Positions 8,100-16,056 of a stretch of DNA of 64,000 nucleotides are shown here, one piece after another. Position 1 is the first letter of the stretch; each line of letters opens with the position of its first letter. The translations under genes and the position numbers were made by a program. Below the pieces are notes generated by a model. It searched no databases. It worked only from the letters and a program-made list of their open reading frames with translations, and was not told the DNA's origin. Source of the DNA: Archangium violaceum (lineage in GTDB: Bacteria > Myxococcota > Myxococcia > Myxococcales > Myxococcaceae); the NCBI RefSeq assembly GCF_016859125.1, contig NZ_CP069338.1, forward strand, positions 3,838,501-3,902,500, given 5' to 3'.

Positions 8100-9211
8100 G
8101 TTCCCGTCCCACGCACGGGCCGCCGCTCGGGGAAGAGCGACAGCAGTCCCTCGGTGGAGGCAGCGCACACCCCGCGCTCCGTGACGAGCGCCGTCACCAG
8201 CCGCGCCGGCGTCACGTCGAAGCCGTAGTTGGCCACCGGGCTCCCCTCCGGCGTCACCCGCACCGTCACCACCTCGCCCGAGGGCAGCCGCCCGCTGATG
8301 TCCGTGAGCTCGCGTCCATCCCGCTGCTCGATGGGGATGTCGCGCACCCCGTCCTCCAGCGTCCAGTCGATGGTGGGCGAGGGCAGCGCCACGTAGAAGG
8401 GCACTCCGTTGTCCTTCGCCGCCAGCGCCTTGAGGTACGTGCCAATCTTGTTCGCCACGTCGCCTCGGGCCGTGGTGCGGTCCGTGCCCACGATGCACAG
8501 GTCCACCTCGCCGTGCTGCATGAGGTGGCCTCCCACGTTGTCCGCGATGACCGTGTGCGGCACGCCGTGCTGCCCCAGCTCCCACGCCGTCAGGCCCGCG
8601 CCCTGGTTGCGCGGACGCGTCTCGTCCACCCAGACGTGGAGGGGGATGCCCTTGTCATGCGCCAGGTAGAGGGGCGCGAGCGCCGTGCCCCAGTCCACCG
8701 TGGCCAGCCAGCCCGCGTTGCAGTGCGTCAGCACGTTCACCCGCCCCTGACGGCCCTTGCTCGCCCACGCCGATGCGATGAGCCCCAGCCCGTGTTCGCC
8801 AATGGCCCGGTTGATGGCCACGTCCTCGTCACACAGGGCCGCGGCCCGCTGGTACGCCGCCGCGAGCCGCTCGGACGGGGAGAGCGGGCGCAGGGCCTGG
8901 CGCATCTCGTCGAGCGCCCAGCGCAGGTTCACCGCCGTGGGCCGCGTGGCCTGCAGTTGCGTGCACGCCCGCTCGAGCGCCACGTCGGAGGCGTCCCCGC
9001 GCAGCGCCAGGCACACCCCGTAGGCCGCCACCGCCCCGATGAGCGGCGCCCCTCGCACCTGCATGGAGCGGATGGCGTGCGCCGCCTCGTCGAGCGTCGT
9101 GAGCCGCAGCGTCACGAATGCGTGGGGCAGGCGCGTCTGATCGATGATGCCGACCGACCAGCCGTCGGTTTCGATCCAGATGCTGCGCATCGGCTTTCCG
9201 TGGACCTTCAT
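8096..9211 (-). CDS. mtnA: S-methyl-5-thioribose-1-phosphate isomerase
   Basis: 371 residues from the ATG at 9211, preceded by AGGAG. It converts methylthioribose-1-phosphate to methylthioribulose-1-phosphate. Signature segments are [36 protein letters not shown] with the catalytic cysteine, [20 protein letters not shown], and [21 protein letters not shown] with the catalytic aspartate. The length fits the family. It lies between mtnP (110 bp upstream, with a palindromic repeat in the gap) and the class II aldolase (4-bp overlap), making the middle step of a three-gene salvage operon. Confidence 0.93.
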   Translation of the reverse strand: MKVHGKPMRSIWIETDGWSVGIIDQTRLPHAFVTLRLTTLDEAAHAIRSMQVRGAPLIGAVAAYGVCLALRGDASDVALERACTQLQATRPTAVNLRWALDEMRQALRPLSPSERLAAAYQRAAALCDEDVAINRAIGEHGLGLIASAWASKGRQGRVNVLTHCNAGWLATVDWGTALAPLYLAHDKGIPLHVWVDETRPRNQGAGLTAWELGQHGVPHTVIADNVGGHLMQHGEVDLCIVGTDRTTARGDVANKIGTYLKALAAKDNGVPFYVALPSPTIDWTLEDGVRDIPIEQRDGRELTDISGRLPSGEVVTVRVTPEGSPVANYGFDVTPARLVTALVTERGVCAASTEGLLSLFPERRPVRGTGT

Positions 9212-9261
9212 GGGGCTCCTCGCGAGGGGTGTGCGGGATGGGGAACACGGGAGGACCCAGA

Positions 9262-9298
9262 CCCTCACCCCGGCCCTCTCCCGGAGGGAGAGGGAGGG
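9262..9298. repeat. dispersed palindromic repeat, copy 2, in the mtnP-mtnA gap
   Basis: CCCTCACCCCGGCCCTCTCC followed by CGGAGGGAGAGGGAGGG. It is the reverse orientation of the copies at 43744, 48391 and 55900, which read CCCTCTCCC...GGGAGAGGG...GGGGTGAGGG. It lies inside the salvage operon and could affect mRNA stability or partial termination. Confidence 0.7.
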
Positions 9299-9321
9299 TT
9301 GGTTGCACAGCGGGAGCGTGG

Positions 9322-10206
9322 CTAGCGCTTGAGGACCCGGCCGGCCACCGCGTCCAGCCGTGCGAGGATCGTGGGGTCCCTCACCTCGGGGGCGGTCATC
9401 AGCGCATGGTCGAGCGCCGTCTGGCAGCCCTGGCGGCAGGGGCCCGCGTGCTTGCCCAGCAGCGGCACCACGCTCTTCACCAGCGCCCGGGCCTTGCCCG
9501 CGTTGGCCATCAGCACGGAGACGACCTGGTCCACGGTGACGGCGTCGTGGCCCGGATGCCAGCAGTCGAAGTCCGTCACCATCGCCACCGTCGCGTAGCA
9601 GAGCTCCGCCTCCCGGGCGAGCTTGGCCTCGGGCATGTTCGTCATGCCAATCACGCTGCACCCCCAGCTCCGGTACAGCTCGCTCTCGGCGAGCGAGGAG
9701 AACTGGGGCCCCTCCATGACGAGGTACGTGCCGCCGCGCTTCGCGGAGATCTCGAGCCCCTGGCAGCTGCTCATCAGCGCGTCGCCCAGCCGCGAGCACA
9801 CCGGCTTCGCCATGGACACGTGGGCCACGCAGCCGGTGCCGAAGAAGCTCTTGGTGCGCGCGAAGGTGCGGTCGATGAACTGGTCCACCACCACGAAGGT
9901 GCCCGGCGGCAGGTCCTCGCGCAGGCTACCCACCGCGGACACGGAGATGACGTCCGTCACGCCCACCCGCTTGAGCGCGTCGATGTTGGCGCGGAAGTTG
10001 ATGTCGGAGGGCGAAATGCGGTGCCCCCGGCCATGGCGGGGGAGGAACACCACCTGCGTGCCCTCGAGTGTGCCGAAGCACAGCTCGTCCGAGGGCTCGC
10101 CGTGGGGCGAGGACACCTTGCGCCAGGAGACGTCCTGGAGGCCGTCGATTTGGTAGAGGCCGCTGCCTCCGATGATGCCGATGACGGGAGGGGACGGGTG
10201 CGCCAT
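9322..10206 (-). CDS. mtnP: S-methyl-5'-thioadenosine phosphorylase
   Basis: 294 residues from the ATG at 10206. It phosphorolyses methylthioadenosine from polyamine and autoinducer synthesis to adenine and methylthioribose-1-phosphate. The N-terminal [14 protein letters not shown], the phosphate-site [20 protein letters not shown] region, [19 protein letters not shown], and the base/ribose-site [18 protein letters not shown] followed by VTDFDCWH all match MTAP rather than other purine phosphorylases. It is the first gene of the mtnP-mtnA-aldolase operon. Confidence 0.93.
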   Translation of the reverse strand: MAHPSPPVIGIIGGSGLYQIDGLQDVSWRKVSSPHGEPSDELCFGTLEGTQVVFLPRHGRGHRISPSDINFRANIDALKRVGVTDVISVSAVGSLREDLPPGTFVVVDQFIDRTFARTKSFFGTGCVAHVSMAKPVCSRLGDALMSSCQGLEISAKRGGTYLVMEGPQFSSLAESELYRSWGCSVIGMTNMPEAKLAREAELCYATVAMVTDFDCWHPGHDAVTVDQVVSVLMANAGKARALVKSVVPLLGKHAGPCRQGCQTALDHALMTAPEVRDPTILARLDAVAGRVLKR

Positions 10207-10388
10207 GGGGAGCTCCGGGGGGACGGGAGGGACAGGGCTCCACTCTTCCCTCCGTCCTTCATGGAGGCAACAGTGAAGAGGGCGGGGCGCTCCTGTCCCG
10301 TTCCGGACGGAGACCCTGCACTCGAGGGCACCTGTCACCCGGAGCGCCGGGAGCCGACCTTCTCCCTGGCCCGTCCGTCGGCGCGGAG

Positions 10389-10598
10389 GTGTGGCACATG
10401 GACCCGGAGCTCGCGGAGTCGCTCGTGTGGACATGGGAGCGGCCGCCCGCCCCGCTCGGGACCGGCGCCAGGGAGGACGATGACTTCCTCCCCCTCGCGT
10501 CAGGGGCCGATTTCCCGGATGGGAATGATCCGCTGGCGCACCGCGTCCGCGAGGAGCCCCCGCTGGAGCCCCCGACTCAGCTCGACGGGACGGCGTAG
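10389..10598 (+). CDS. hypothetical small acidic protein
   Basis: 69 codons from GTG 10389, or 66 from the in-frame ATG at 10398. It is rich in Asp, Glu and Pro (GAREDDDFLPLASGADFPDG), with no recognised domain. Its 3' end overlaps the convergent gene at 10577 by 22 bp. There is no strong ribosome-binding site. The rest of the 10207-10576 gap shows nothing I can identify. Confidence 0.3.
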   Translation: MWHMDPELAESLVWTWERPPAPLGTGAREDDDFLPLASGADFPDGNDPLAHRVREEPPLEPPTQLDGTA

Positions 10599-11062
10599 CA
10601 GGCGCGGATGCGCGTGGCGGCGGAGGCGAGCCCGGCCTCCAGGAACCGCTCGGCGGCCCACGCGGCCGCGGGCTGCATCGTGGCGGTGACGACGAACGGC
10701 GAGGCCAGCGGCGCGAAGTGGCGGATGACGCTCATCATCATCCTCACCGCGGGGGACTGGATGACGTACGCCGTGCCCAGCAGCCACTGGCGCAGCAGCG
10801 GCTCGTGCTCGCTCAGCCAGTCGATGTAGCGCTGGCGCAGCTGCGTCGAGGGCATGTGCACCTCACGCGCGTCGATGATGCAGACGTGCGGCTCGCGCCG
10901 CTCCAGCCATACCCGGCGTTCCTCCAGGTATGCATCCAGGTCCCGAATCGTGCCGGTCCGGCCGAACTTCACCACCAGCAGCGGCCACAGCCCGCCGTCG
11001 ATCGTGGCGGGCGAGGGCTCGCCGCCAGGGGCCACGAATCGGGTGTTGAAGGACAGAGCCAT
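10577..11062 (-). CDS. hypothetical protein, STAS-like
   Basis: 161 residues from the ATG at 11062 (MALSFNTRFVAPGG). Its pattern LLVVKFGRTGTIRDLDAYLE, PHVCIIDAREVHMPSTQLRQ and WLLGTAYVIQSPAVRMMM resembles the alternating strand-helix layout of STAS/SpoIIAA-like proteins that occur singly in myxobacteria. I infer this only from pattern. It is divergent from the zinc-ribbon gene at 11189, with 126 bp between them that must hold both promoters. Confidence 0.55.
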   Translation of the reverse strand: MALSFNTRFVAPGGEPSPATIDGGLWPLLVVKFGRTGTIRDLDAYLEERRVWLERREPHVCIIDAREVHMPSTQLRQRYIDWLSEHEPLLRQWLLGTAYVIQSPAVRMMMSVIRHFAPLASPFVVTATMQPAAAWAAERFLEAGLASAATRIRACYAVPSS

Positions 11063-11188
11063 TCCGTCCTGGGGGTTGATGGGGTTGAATATAAGCAAGG
11101 GTGGGCAGATGTACCGCAATTCCGCGCGGATGTTGAGTGGAATGCGATGGTAAAGGGAAGGGCCCACGCGCGCACGGAGCTGCCTGAG

Positions 11189-12097
11189 ATGAACTTACGG
11201 TGCCAATCATGTGGTGCGGAGCTGGTGGTGGCGGAAGATTTGCGTACCACTGTATGTCCTTACTGTGCGGCGCCCTCGGTGGTGGAGCGGCCCCCGAGCG
11301 TGGATAGGCCGGCGCCCACCTTCACGCTGGGCTTCGCGCTGACGCACCAGTCGGCGGGCGAGCGGGTGAAGAGCTGGCTGCGCACGCGCAACCCGTGGAG
11401 CCACTCGGGGCTCAAGAAGGCGTCGCTGCAGGAGGTGCGGGGCGTGTACGTGCCAGCGTACCTCTATAGCGCGCTCGCCTCGTCCCGGTACAGCGCCTCC
11501 ATCGGTGAGAACTACACCGAGACGGAGACGTACACGACGACGGAGAACGGGAAGACCGTCACGAGGACGCGCACGGTGACGAAGACGGAGTGGCGCCCGC
11601 TGCGGGGCGAGCTCGACGAGTACGTGCCGGACGTGCTGGTGACGGCCTCGCGCGGGCTGACCAACGTGGAGATGGAGGCGCTGGAGCCGTTCGACCTGCG
11701 GGTGCTGGCGCGCTACGAGCCGGCGCTGGTGGCGGGGTGGGTGGCGGAGGAGCCGTCGCTGTCGCGGGACGAGTGCCTGAAGCTGGCGCGCGAGGAGGCG
11801 CTGGCGCGGGTGGGCCGGCGGCTGGAGGCCTTCATGCCGGGGGACTCGCACCGGAACCTGCAGCACGACACGCATCTGGGATTGGAGTCGCTGGACGTGT
11901 GCCTGGTGCCGGTCTGGGTGCTGGCGGCGCGCTACGCCCCGGACAAGCCACCGCTGCGGGTGGTGGTGAACGGGCAGTCGGGCGAGGTGTATGGGAAGGC
12001 GCCCATCTCCTGGGTGAAGGTGTTGCTGACGGTGCTGGTCGTGGCGGCGCTGGGGCTGCTGGTGTACCTGCTGATGGGCCAGGGAGGCCGGTCATGA
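11189..12097 (+). CDS. zinc-ribbon, single-span membrane protein (first of a tandem pair)
   Basis: 302 residues from the ATG at 11189 (MNLRCQSCGAELVVAEDLRT). An N-terminal zinc ribbon CxxC...CPYC (residues 4-28) is followed by a soluble region with LQEVRGVYVPAYLYSAL, a Thr-rich hairpin (YTETETYTTTENGKTVTRTR), DVLVTASRGLTNVEME, and a C-terminal transmembrane helix (VLLTVLVVAALGLLVYLLMG). The layout resembles proteins often mis-annotated as primosomal or helicase-like, found beside SPFH and TFIIB-ribbon proteins. It overlaps the next gene by ATGA and they likely work together at the membrane. Function is unknown. Confidence 0.75.
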   Translation: MNLRCQSCGAELVVAEDLRTTVCPYCAAPSVVERPPSVDRPAPTFTLGFALTHQSAGERVKSWLRTRNPWSHSGLKKASLQEVRGVYVPAYLYSALASSRYSASIGENYTETETYTTTENGKTVTRTRTVTKTEWRPLRGELDEYVPDVLVTASRGLTNVEMEALEPFDLRVLARYEPALVAGWVAEEPSLSRDECLKLAREEALARVGRRLEAFMPGDSHRNLQHDTHLGLESLDVCLVPVWVLAARYAPDKPPLRVVVNGQSGEVYGKAPISWVKVLLTVLVVAALGLLVYLLMGQGGRS

Positions 12098-13062
12098 CGG
12101 CGGTGGTGGTGGCGGGGTGCGAGCGGTGCGGGAGCGCGCTGGAGGAGGGGGACCTGCGCTGCCCCATCTGCGGGCTGGCGGCGGATGCGCTCCGGGCGCG
12201 GGGCCTGGTACCGGTGAAGGAGCGGGCGAAGGTGGTGCGGTGCGACACGTGCGGGGCCTCGCTGGAGTACTCGGCGGAGGTGAAGGCGCCGCGGTGCGCG
12301 TTCTGCGCGTCGGTGATGCACGTGGAGATGACGGCGGATCCGCTGGAGCAGGCGGAGGCCTTCCTGCCCTTCACGGTGGAGCCGGCGGTGGCGCGCGAGG
12401 CGCTGGGGCGCTTCCTGTCGGAGAAGCGCTTCTTCCGGCCGTCGAACCTGGCGACGGCGGCGGCGCTGGAGTCGCTGCGGCCGATGTGGTGGCCGGCGTG
12501 GGGCTTCAGCGCGGGAGCGCGGGTGAGCTGGGCGGCGGACTCGGACGCGGGGAGTGGCCGCTCGGCCTGGGCGCCGCACGCGGGGCAGGCGGACATGACG
12601 TTCGAGGACATCCTCGTGTCCGCGTCGCGGGGATTGAAGGAGCGCGAGTGCAAGCAGCTGGCGGGCGCGTACTCCCTGACGACCCAGGAGCGCGAGCCAC
12701 GAGGGCCGGAGGACGCGCAGGTGGAGCGCTTCGACGTGACGCGCTCGGGGGCGCGGCGGCAGATATTGGCGGGGGTGGAGGCGGAGGCGCGCGAGCGGGT
12801 GGAGCGCGAGCACATTCCAGGCAGGCGCCATCGCAACGTGCACGTGGCGGTGATGCTCTCCAGCCTGGAGACGAAGCGCTACGCGCTGCCGGCGTATGTG
12901 TTGGCCTATCGGTACCGGGACAAGCTGTACCGGGTGGTGGTGCACGGCCAGGACGCGGGCGTGGTGCTGGGCGACGCGCCGGTGTCGGTGGCGAAGGTGG
13001 TGCTGGTGGTGGGCGCGGTGCTGCTGGTCTTGGTGGCGCTGGTGTTGCTCTTCGCCCGCTGA
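12094..13062 (+). CDS. double zinc-ribbon membrane protein (second of a tandem pair)
   Basis: 322 residues from the ATG at 12094, which overlaps the upstream stop. It has two N-terminal zinc ribbons: CERCGSALEEGDLRCPICG and VRCDTCGASLEYSAE...CAFC. Then follows a segment parallel to the upstream protein (FLPFTVEPAVAREALGRFL, LRPMWWPAWGFSAGARVSW, DILVSASRGLKERECKQLA) and a C-terminal membrane helix (VVLVVGAVLLVLVALVLLFA). The shared ILVSASRGL/VLVTASRGL block shows the two genes are paralogues that diverged after duplication. Molecular function is unknown. Confidence 0.75.
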   Translation: MTAVVVAGCERCGSALEEGDLRCPICGLAADALRARGLVPVKERAKVVRCDTCGASLEYSAEVKAPRCAFCASVMHVEMTADPLEQAEAFLPFTVEPAVAREALGRFLSEKRFFRPSNLATAAALESLRPMWWPAWGFSAGARVSWAADSDAGSGRSAWAPHAGQADMTFEDILVSASRGLKERECKQLAGAYSLTTQEREPRGPEDAQVERFDVTRSGARRQILAGVEAEARERVEREHIPGRRHRNVHVAVMLSSLETKRYALPAYVLAYRYRDKLYRVVVHGQDAGVVLGDAPVSVAKVVLVVGAVLLVLVALVLLFAR

Positions 13063-13085
13063 ATCGCTCGGGGGGGGGGCCGGAT

Positions 13086-14102
13086 TCAATCCTCGCCCGG
13101 TGCGCGCCGTGACAAGCGGCGCCAGTCAATCTGGAGGACCTCCCCCAACGTGAGCGAGTCCGTCTCGCCCAGCGTGGTTGTCTGGATTCTCGCGGGGCCA
13201 CGCCAGGTGCCATTGGTGCTGACGGTGTCGATGGCCAGCACGTCCCCTCCCATGCGGACCAGGAGCAGGTGCACGCGCGAGACATGGTCGAGCTCGGCCA
13301 GCGGGATTCCGCAGCGCTCGTAGCGGCCGAGCAGCACGCCCTGCTCCAGGCGGGAGAGCGAGATGCGGTGCTCCTCCGACTTCCGCTCGACCACCAGCCT
13401 CAGCGAGGCCCAGGCATCCTCGGGCTGCTCGTTCTCACCGAGCATCAGCAGCGGGCCCACGCGGGTGATTCGCGTGTGGTACTCCTGGCCGTCCGGCCGC
13501 AGCGGGCGCCTGGAGTGACGGAAGCGGGACCCGGTCGGGGTGCGCTGGTCGACGAAATGGCGCGGCGGGAGTGCCTTCCAGGCCTGTTCGGCTCGAGCCG
13601 GCCAGGGGGACTCGTGGGCGCCGCGCGTGGGCACGAAGAGGAGCGCGTACTCGCCCACGGCGGCGTAGAGCGTGCCCTGGGCGATCACCGCCGCGTTGGG
13701 CTCTCCGTCCTCGGTGAGGAAGGGCTGCTCGGTGTTGAGGTCCCAGAGCCGGGTCTCTGGAGTGGCATCGGGGGACTCGGACCACACGTGCACCGCGAGC
13801 TGCCGCAACGAGATGGTATCGGACGGGAGCCGGAGCCCGCAGCTGGTGTGCCGGCCGATGATCAACGACTGGCCGGCCGCGACGAGCACGGCCTCCACCA
13901 CGCGCGCGGAGCCATCCACCGCGGCCACGAGCATCGCAGGACGTCGGGCGAGGCGGGCCAGCTTGCTCATCCGTTCATAGGCCGCGAGGAAGGCCTCGTG
14001 CGCTCCGAGCGGGGACGGGACACGCGCCAGGTCTTTCGCTCTGACGACGCGCGTCCGTTCGTTCTCGCTCGAGCGCCTGAAGATGCCCGTGTTCAGGAAC
14101 AT
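13086..14102 (-). CDS. FHA-domain protein with a degenerate second FHA
   Basis: 338 residues. The C-terminal region (about 245-315) is a good FHA domain: LLGRYERCGIPL, then VSRVHLLLVRMGGDVLAIDT and STNGTWRGP, including the conserved Gly-Arg, Ser-Arg-x-His and Asn-Gly-Thr positions. Residues of about 75-110 (IIGRHTSCGLRLPSDTISLR) look like another FHA start that lacks the SxxH motif. FHA domains bind phosphothreonine, so the protein probably reads Ser/Thr kinase signals, which are abundant in myxobacteria. No kinase gene lies in this window. Confidence 0.82.
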   Translation of the reverse strand: MFLNTGIFRRSSENERTRVVRAKDLARVPSPLGAHEAFLAAYERMSKLARLARRPAMLVAAVDGSARVVEAVLVAAGQSLIIGRHTSCGLRLPSDTISLRQLAVHVWSESPDATPETRLWDLNTEQPFLTEDGEPNAAVIAQGTLYAAVGEYALLFVPTRGAHESPWPARAEQAWKALPPRHFVDQRTPTGSRFRHSRRPLRPDGQEYHTRITRVGPLLMLGENEQPEDAWASLRLVVERKSEEHRISLSRLEQGVLLGRYERCGIPLAELDHVSRVHLLLVRMGGDVLAIDTVSTNGTWRGPARIQTTTLGETDSLTLGEVLQIDWRRLSRRAPGED

Positions 14103-14230
14103 GGCGATGATCCTACCAGACCTCGCGGTGCCTCTCGTGCCCCGGACTGTGGACGCCGATTTCGAACTTGAGTGAGACTTCGCGAAGTGAGAATCCGGTC
14201 CGCTGCCGGACAGAGCGGCGCGAGGACGTC

Positions 14231-15037
14231 ATGCGATTGAACTGGCTCAAACTCGGACCTGTTTCCCTGCTCCTGCTTGCGGCTTGTACGGGGTTCCCTT
14301 TCTTTGGGAGATCTCCAGGTCGTGAGGCCAATGAGAACGCAGGAGGCGCGGGTGTGCGGGTTCCTCCGCGTACCGTGATGGAGGTTCAAGACATCCAATA
14401 TGATGGATGGACCCTCTCGGTACGAGTTCTGGTCAGCCCCGAAGGAGGCCAACTCCGCCTGGACAGGCGGCTCATTCCGAGCATTGACGTGGATATCACG
14501 CGCGTCTCGGAGTGTGAGCACGGGTCCGTGGCGTCCATCCATGCGGATGTTTTCGCTCCGTTGGCTCGTTCTGAGAATCTCATGGTTCTCAATCCTGGCT
14601 ACTGGTACGGCACCACGGTGCGATTCGGACTGTTCGATGAGCACTTCACCGGACTCGGACCGGAGTGCGTCGAGGCCGACATCTCTCTTCGGTCATTTGA
14701 CCACCAGTTCGTCGCTCGCCATCGCATCCGTGCCGTGCGTCCCGCCTCCATGGATGGGGGCACGCAGGCGGATGGGGGCACGGAGGAGCCCGCCTCTTCG
14801 CAGGATGCTAGTGCGGGTGCGCTCAAAACGATTCATGCGGCCAAAGCGGGCCTCCTCGGTAGGTTCCACCTGGAACCGGTGGTCCCTGGGACTCGCATTG
14901 ATATTCGGGTCTCTCGTAGGGGGCGGGTGCGCAACTTCCCCTTCACGCCCGCCAGGGACACCGATGAAAACGAGCTGTCCCTCATCGGTGGAGTTGCCCA
15001 CACTCGAGGAGTGTCTCGAGGAAGCGTCCGGGATTGA
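14231..15037 (+). CDS. lipoprotein, paralogue A of a duplicated pair
   Basis: 268 residues. It has a signal peptide and lipobox (PVSLLLLAACTGFPFF). Residues of about 40-190 match the lipoprotein at 15389 almost residue by residue (PPRTVMEVQDIQYDGWTLS, NPGYWYGTTVRFGLF, GPECVEADISLRSFDHQ, RIRAVRPASMDGGTQ). The paralogue stops after about 200 residues, whereas this frame runs on for about 70 more and overlaps the next gene by 203 bp in another frame. That tail is probably a by-product of a lost stop codon. The same GCGAGGACGTCATGC leader precedes both copies. Function is unknown. Confidence 0.7.
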   Translation: MRLNWLKLGPVSLLLLAACTGFPFFGRSPGREANENAGGAGVRVPPRTVMEVQDIQYDGWTLSVRVLVSPEGGQLRLDRRLIPSIDVDITRVSECEHGSVASIHADVFAPLARSENLMVLNPGYWYGTTVRFGLFDEHFTGLGPECVEADISLRSFDHQFVARHRIRAVRPASMDGGTQADGGTEEPASSQDASAGALKTIHAAKAGLLGRFHLEPVVPGTRIDIRVSRRGRVRNFPFTPARDTDENELSLIGGVAHTRGVSRGSVRD

Positions 15038-15398
15038 CGACGAGTTCCTCATGAGTTGCGTGCGCCGGCAATGCCGCGACATCACGGTGACGTGCAGCGA
15101 ATGGAGCCGGAGGGAGTGCAAGGCGCAGAGGGAGAGTCCTGACCGTCCCCTGCTTGCGTTTACACTCACGATCTGGCACGGGACGCTCCATCGTTTTTAT
15201 CCAGTCAAGGAAACCCACTGGTGTGAGGAACCAGCATCGCGTGAGTGCGTCATCAAGGCCGTCATGCACGAGCTGGCGCATTCTTGTGGCTGGGACCACG
15301 GACAAGGGCAGAACGTTCCCGGGAATGAACCTGAGCGAGAGCCCCTCCGTGAGTGTGCATGTGTTGACGAGAACGACGCGAGGACGTCATGCAAATGA
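14835..15398 (+). CDS. Cys-rich lipoprotein with a metzincin-like HExxHxxGxxH motif
   Basis: 187 residues from the ATG at 14835. Residues of about 13-35 are a signal peptide with a lipobox (SLGLALIFGSLVGGGCATS). The mature part holds many cysteines (CLEEASG, CVRRQCRDITVTCSEW, CEEPASREC, CACVDENDARTSC) and the sequence VMHELAHSCGWDHGQG, which fits the zinc-binding HExxHxxGxxH of metzincins. A secreted, membrane-anchored metallopeptidase or peptidase-like toxin is a fair guess. It starts inside the 3' end of one lipoprotein gene and ends inside the start of its paralogue (15389-15398 overlap). A shorter version could start at ATG 14964, but it would lack the signal peptide. Confidence 0.65.
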   Translation: MRPKRASSVGSTWNRWSLGLALIFGSLVGGGCATSPSRPPGTPMKTSCPSSVELPTLEECLEEASGIDDEFLMSCVRRQCRDITVTCSEWSRRECKAQRESPDRPLLAFTLTIWHGTLHRFYPVKETHWCEEPASRECVIKAVMHELAHSCGWDHGQGQNVPGNEPEREPLRECACVDENDARTSCK

Positions 15399-15994
15399 CC
15401 CGTCTCGGATTTGGAACTGCCTCCCTGCTTCTGCTGGCAGCCTGTACGGGGTTCCCCTTCTTCGGGAAGAAATCTCCATCATCCCCGGGCCGTGGGGCAG
15501 TCAAGGACACAGGAAGACAGGGTGTACAGGTTCCTCCGCGTACCGTGATGGAGGTTCAAGACATCCAATATGACGGATGGACCCTCTCTGGACGAGTTCT
15601 GGTCAGCCCCGAGGAAGGTCAACTCCGCCTGGACAGGCGGCTCACTCCAACCATTCATGTGAAAGTGAATTACGTCTCGGATTGCACGTATGGCGCTGTG
15701 GCATCCATCAGAGCGGATATCATCGCGCCTTTGGCCCGCCCGGAGGATCTCCTCGTTCTTGAGCCTGGCTACTGGTACGGCTCGACCGTGCGTTTCAGGT
15801 TGTTCGGTGAGCACATCACCGGGCTTGGACCGGAGTGCGTCGAGGCCGACATCGCTCTTCGGTCATTTGACCACCAGCTCGTCGCTCGCCAGCGCATCCG
15901 TGCGGTGCGTCCCGCCTCCATGGATGGAGGTACGCAGTCGGATGAGGGCACGCCGGAAGAGCCCGCCCCTCCGCCGGATGCTGGCTCTCTCTGA
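15389..15994 (+). CDS. lipoprotein, paralogue B of a duplicated pair
   Basis: 201 residues with a signal peptide and lipobox (TASLLLLAACTGFPFFGKK). The body closely matches the lipoprotein at 14231 (VMEVQDIQYDGWTLSGRVLV, EPGYWYGSTVRFRLF, VEADIALRSFDHQLVARQRI). It ends with an Asp/Pro-rich tail (EEPAPPPDAGSL). Its start codon overlaps the end of the HExxH lipoprotein gene, so all three form one transcription unit. One hypothesis is that the paired lipoproteins are partners or inhibitors of the peptidase-like protein between them. No known family is recognised. Confidence 0.75.
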   Translation: MQMTRLGFGTASLLLLAACTGFPFFGKKSPSSPGRGAVKDTGRQGVQVPPRTVMEVQDIQYDGWTLSGRVLVSPEEGQLRLDRRLTPTIHVKVNYVSDCTYGAVASIRADIIAPLARPEDLLVLEPGYWYGSTVRFRLFGEHITGLGPECVEADIALRSFDHQLVARQRIRAVRPASMDGGTQSDEGTPEEPAPPPDAGSL

Positions 15995-16056
15995 CGAGGG
16001 TGATGCCGGTCACGAGCTTCTTTGCAATGCGGCCCGGCTCGCGGTAGCGAGTCGGC

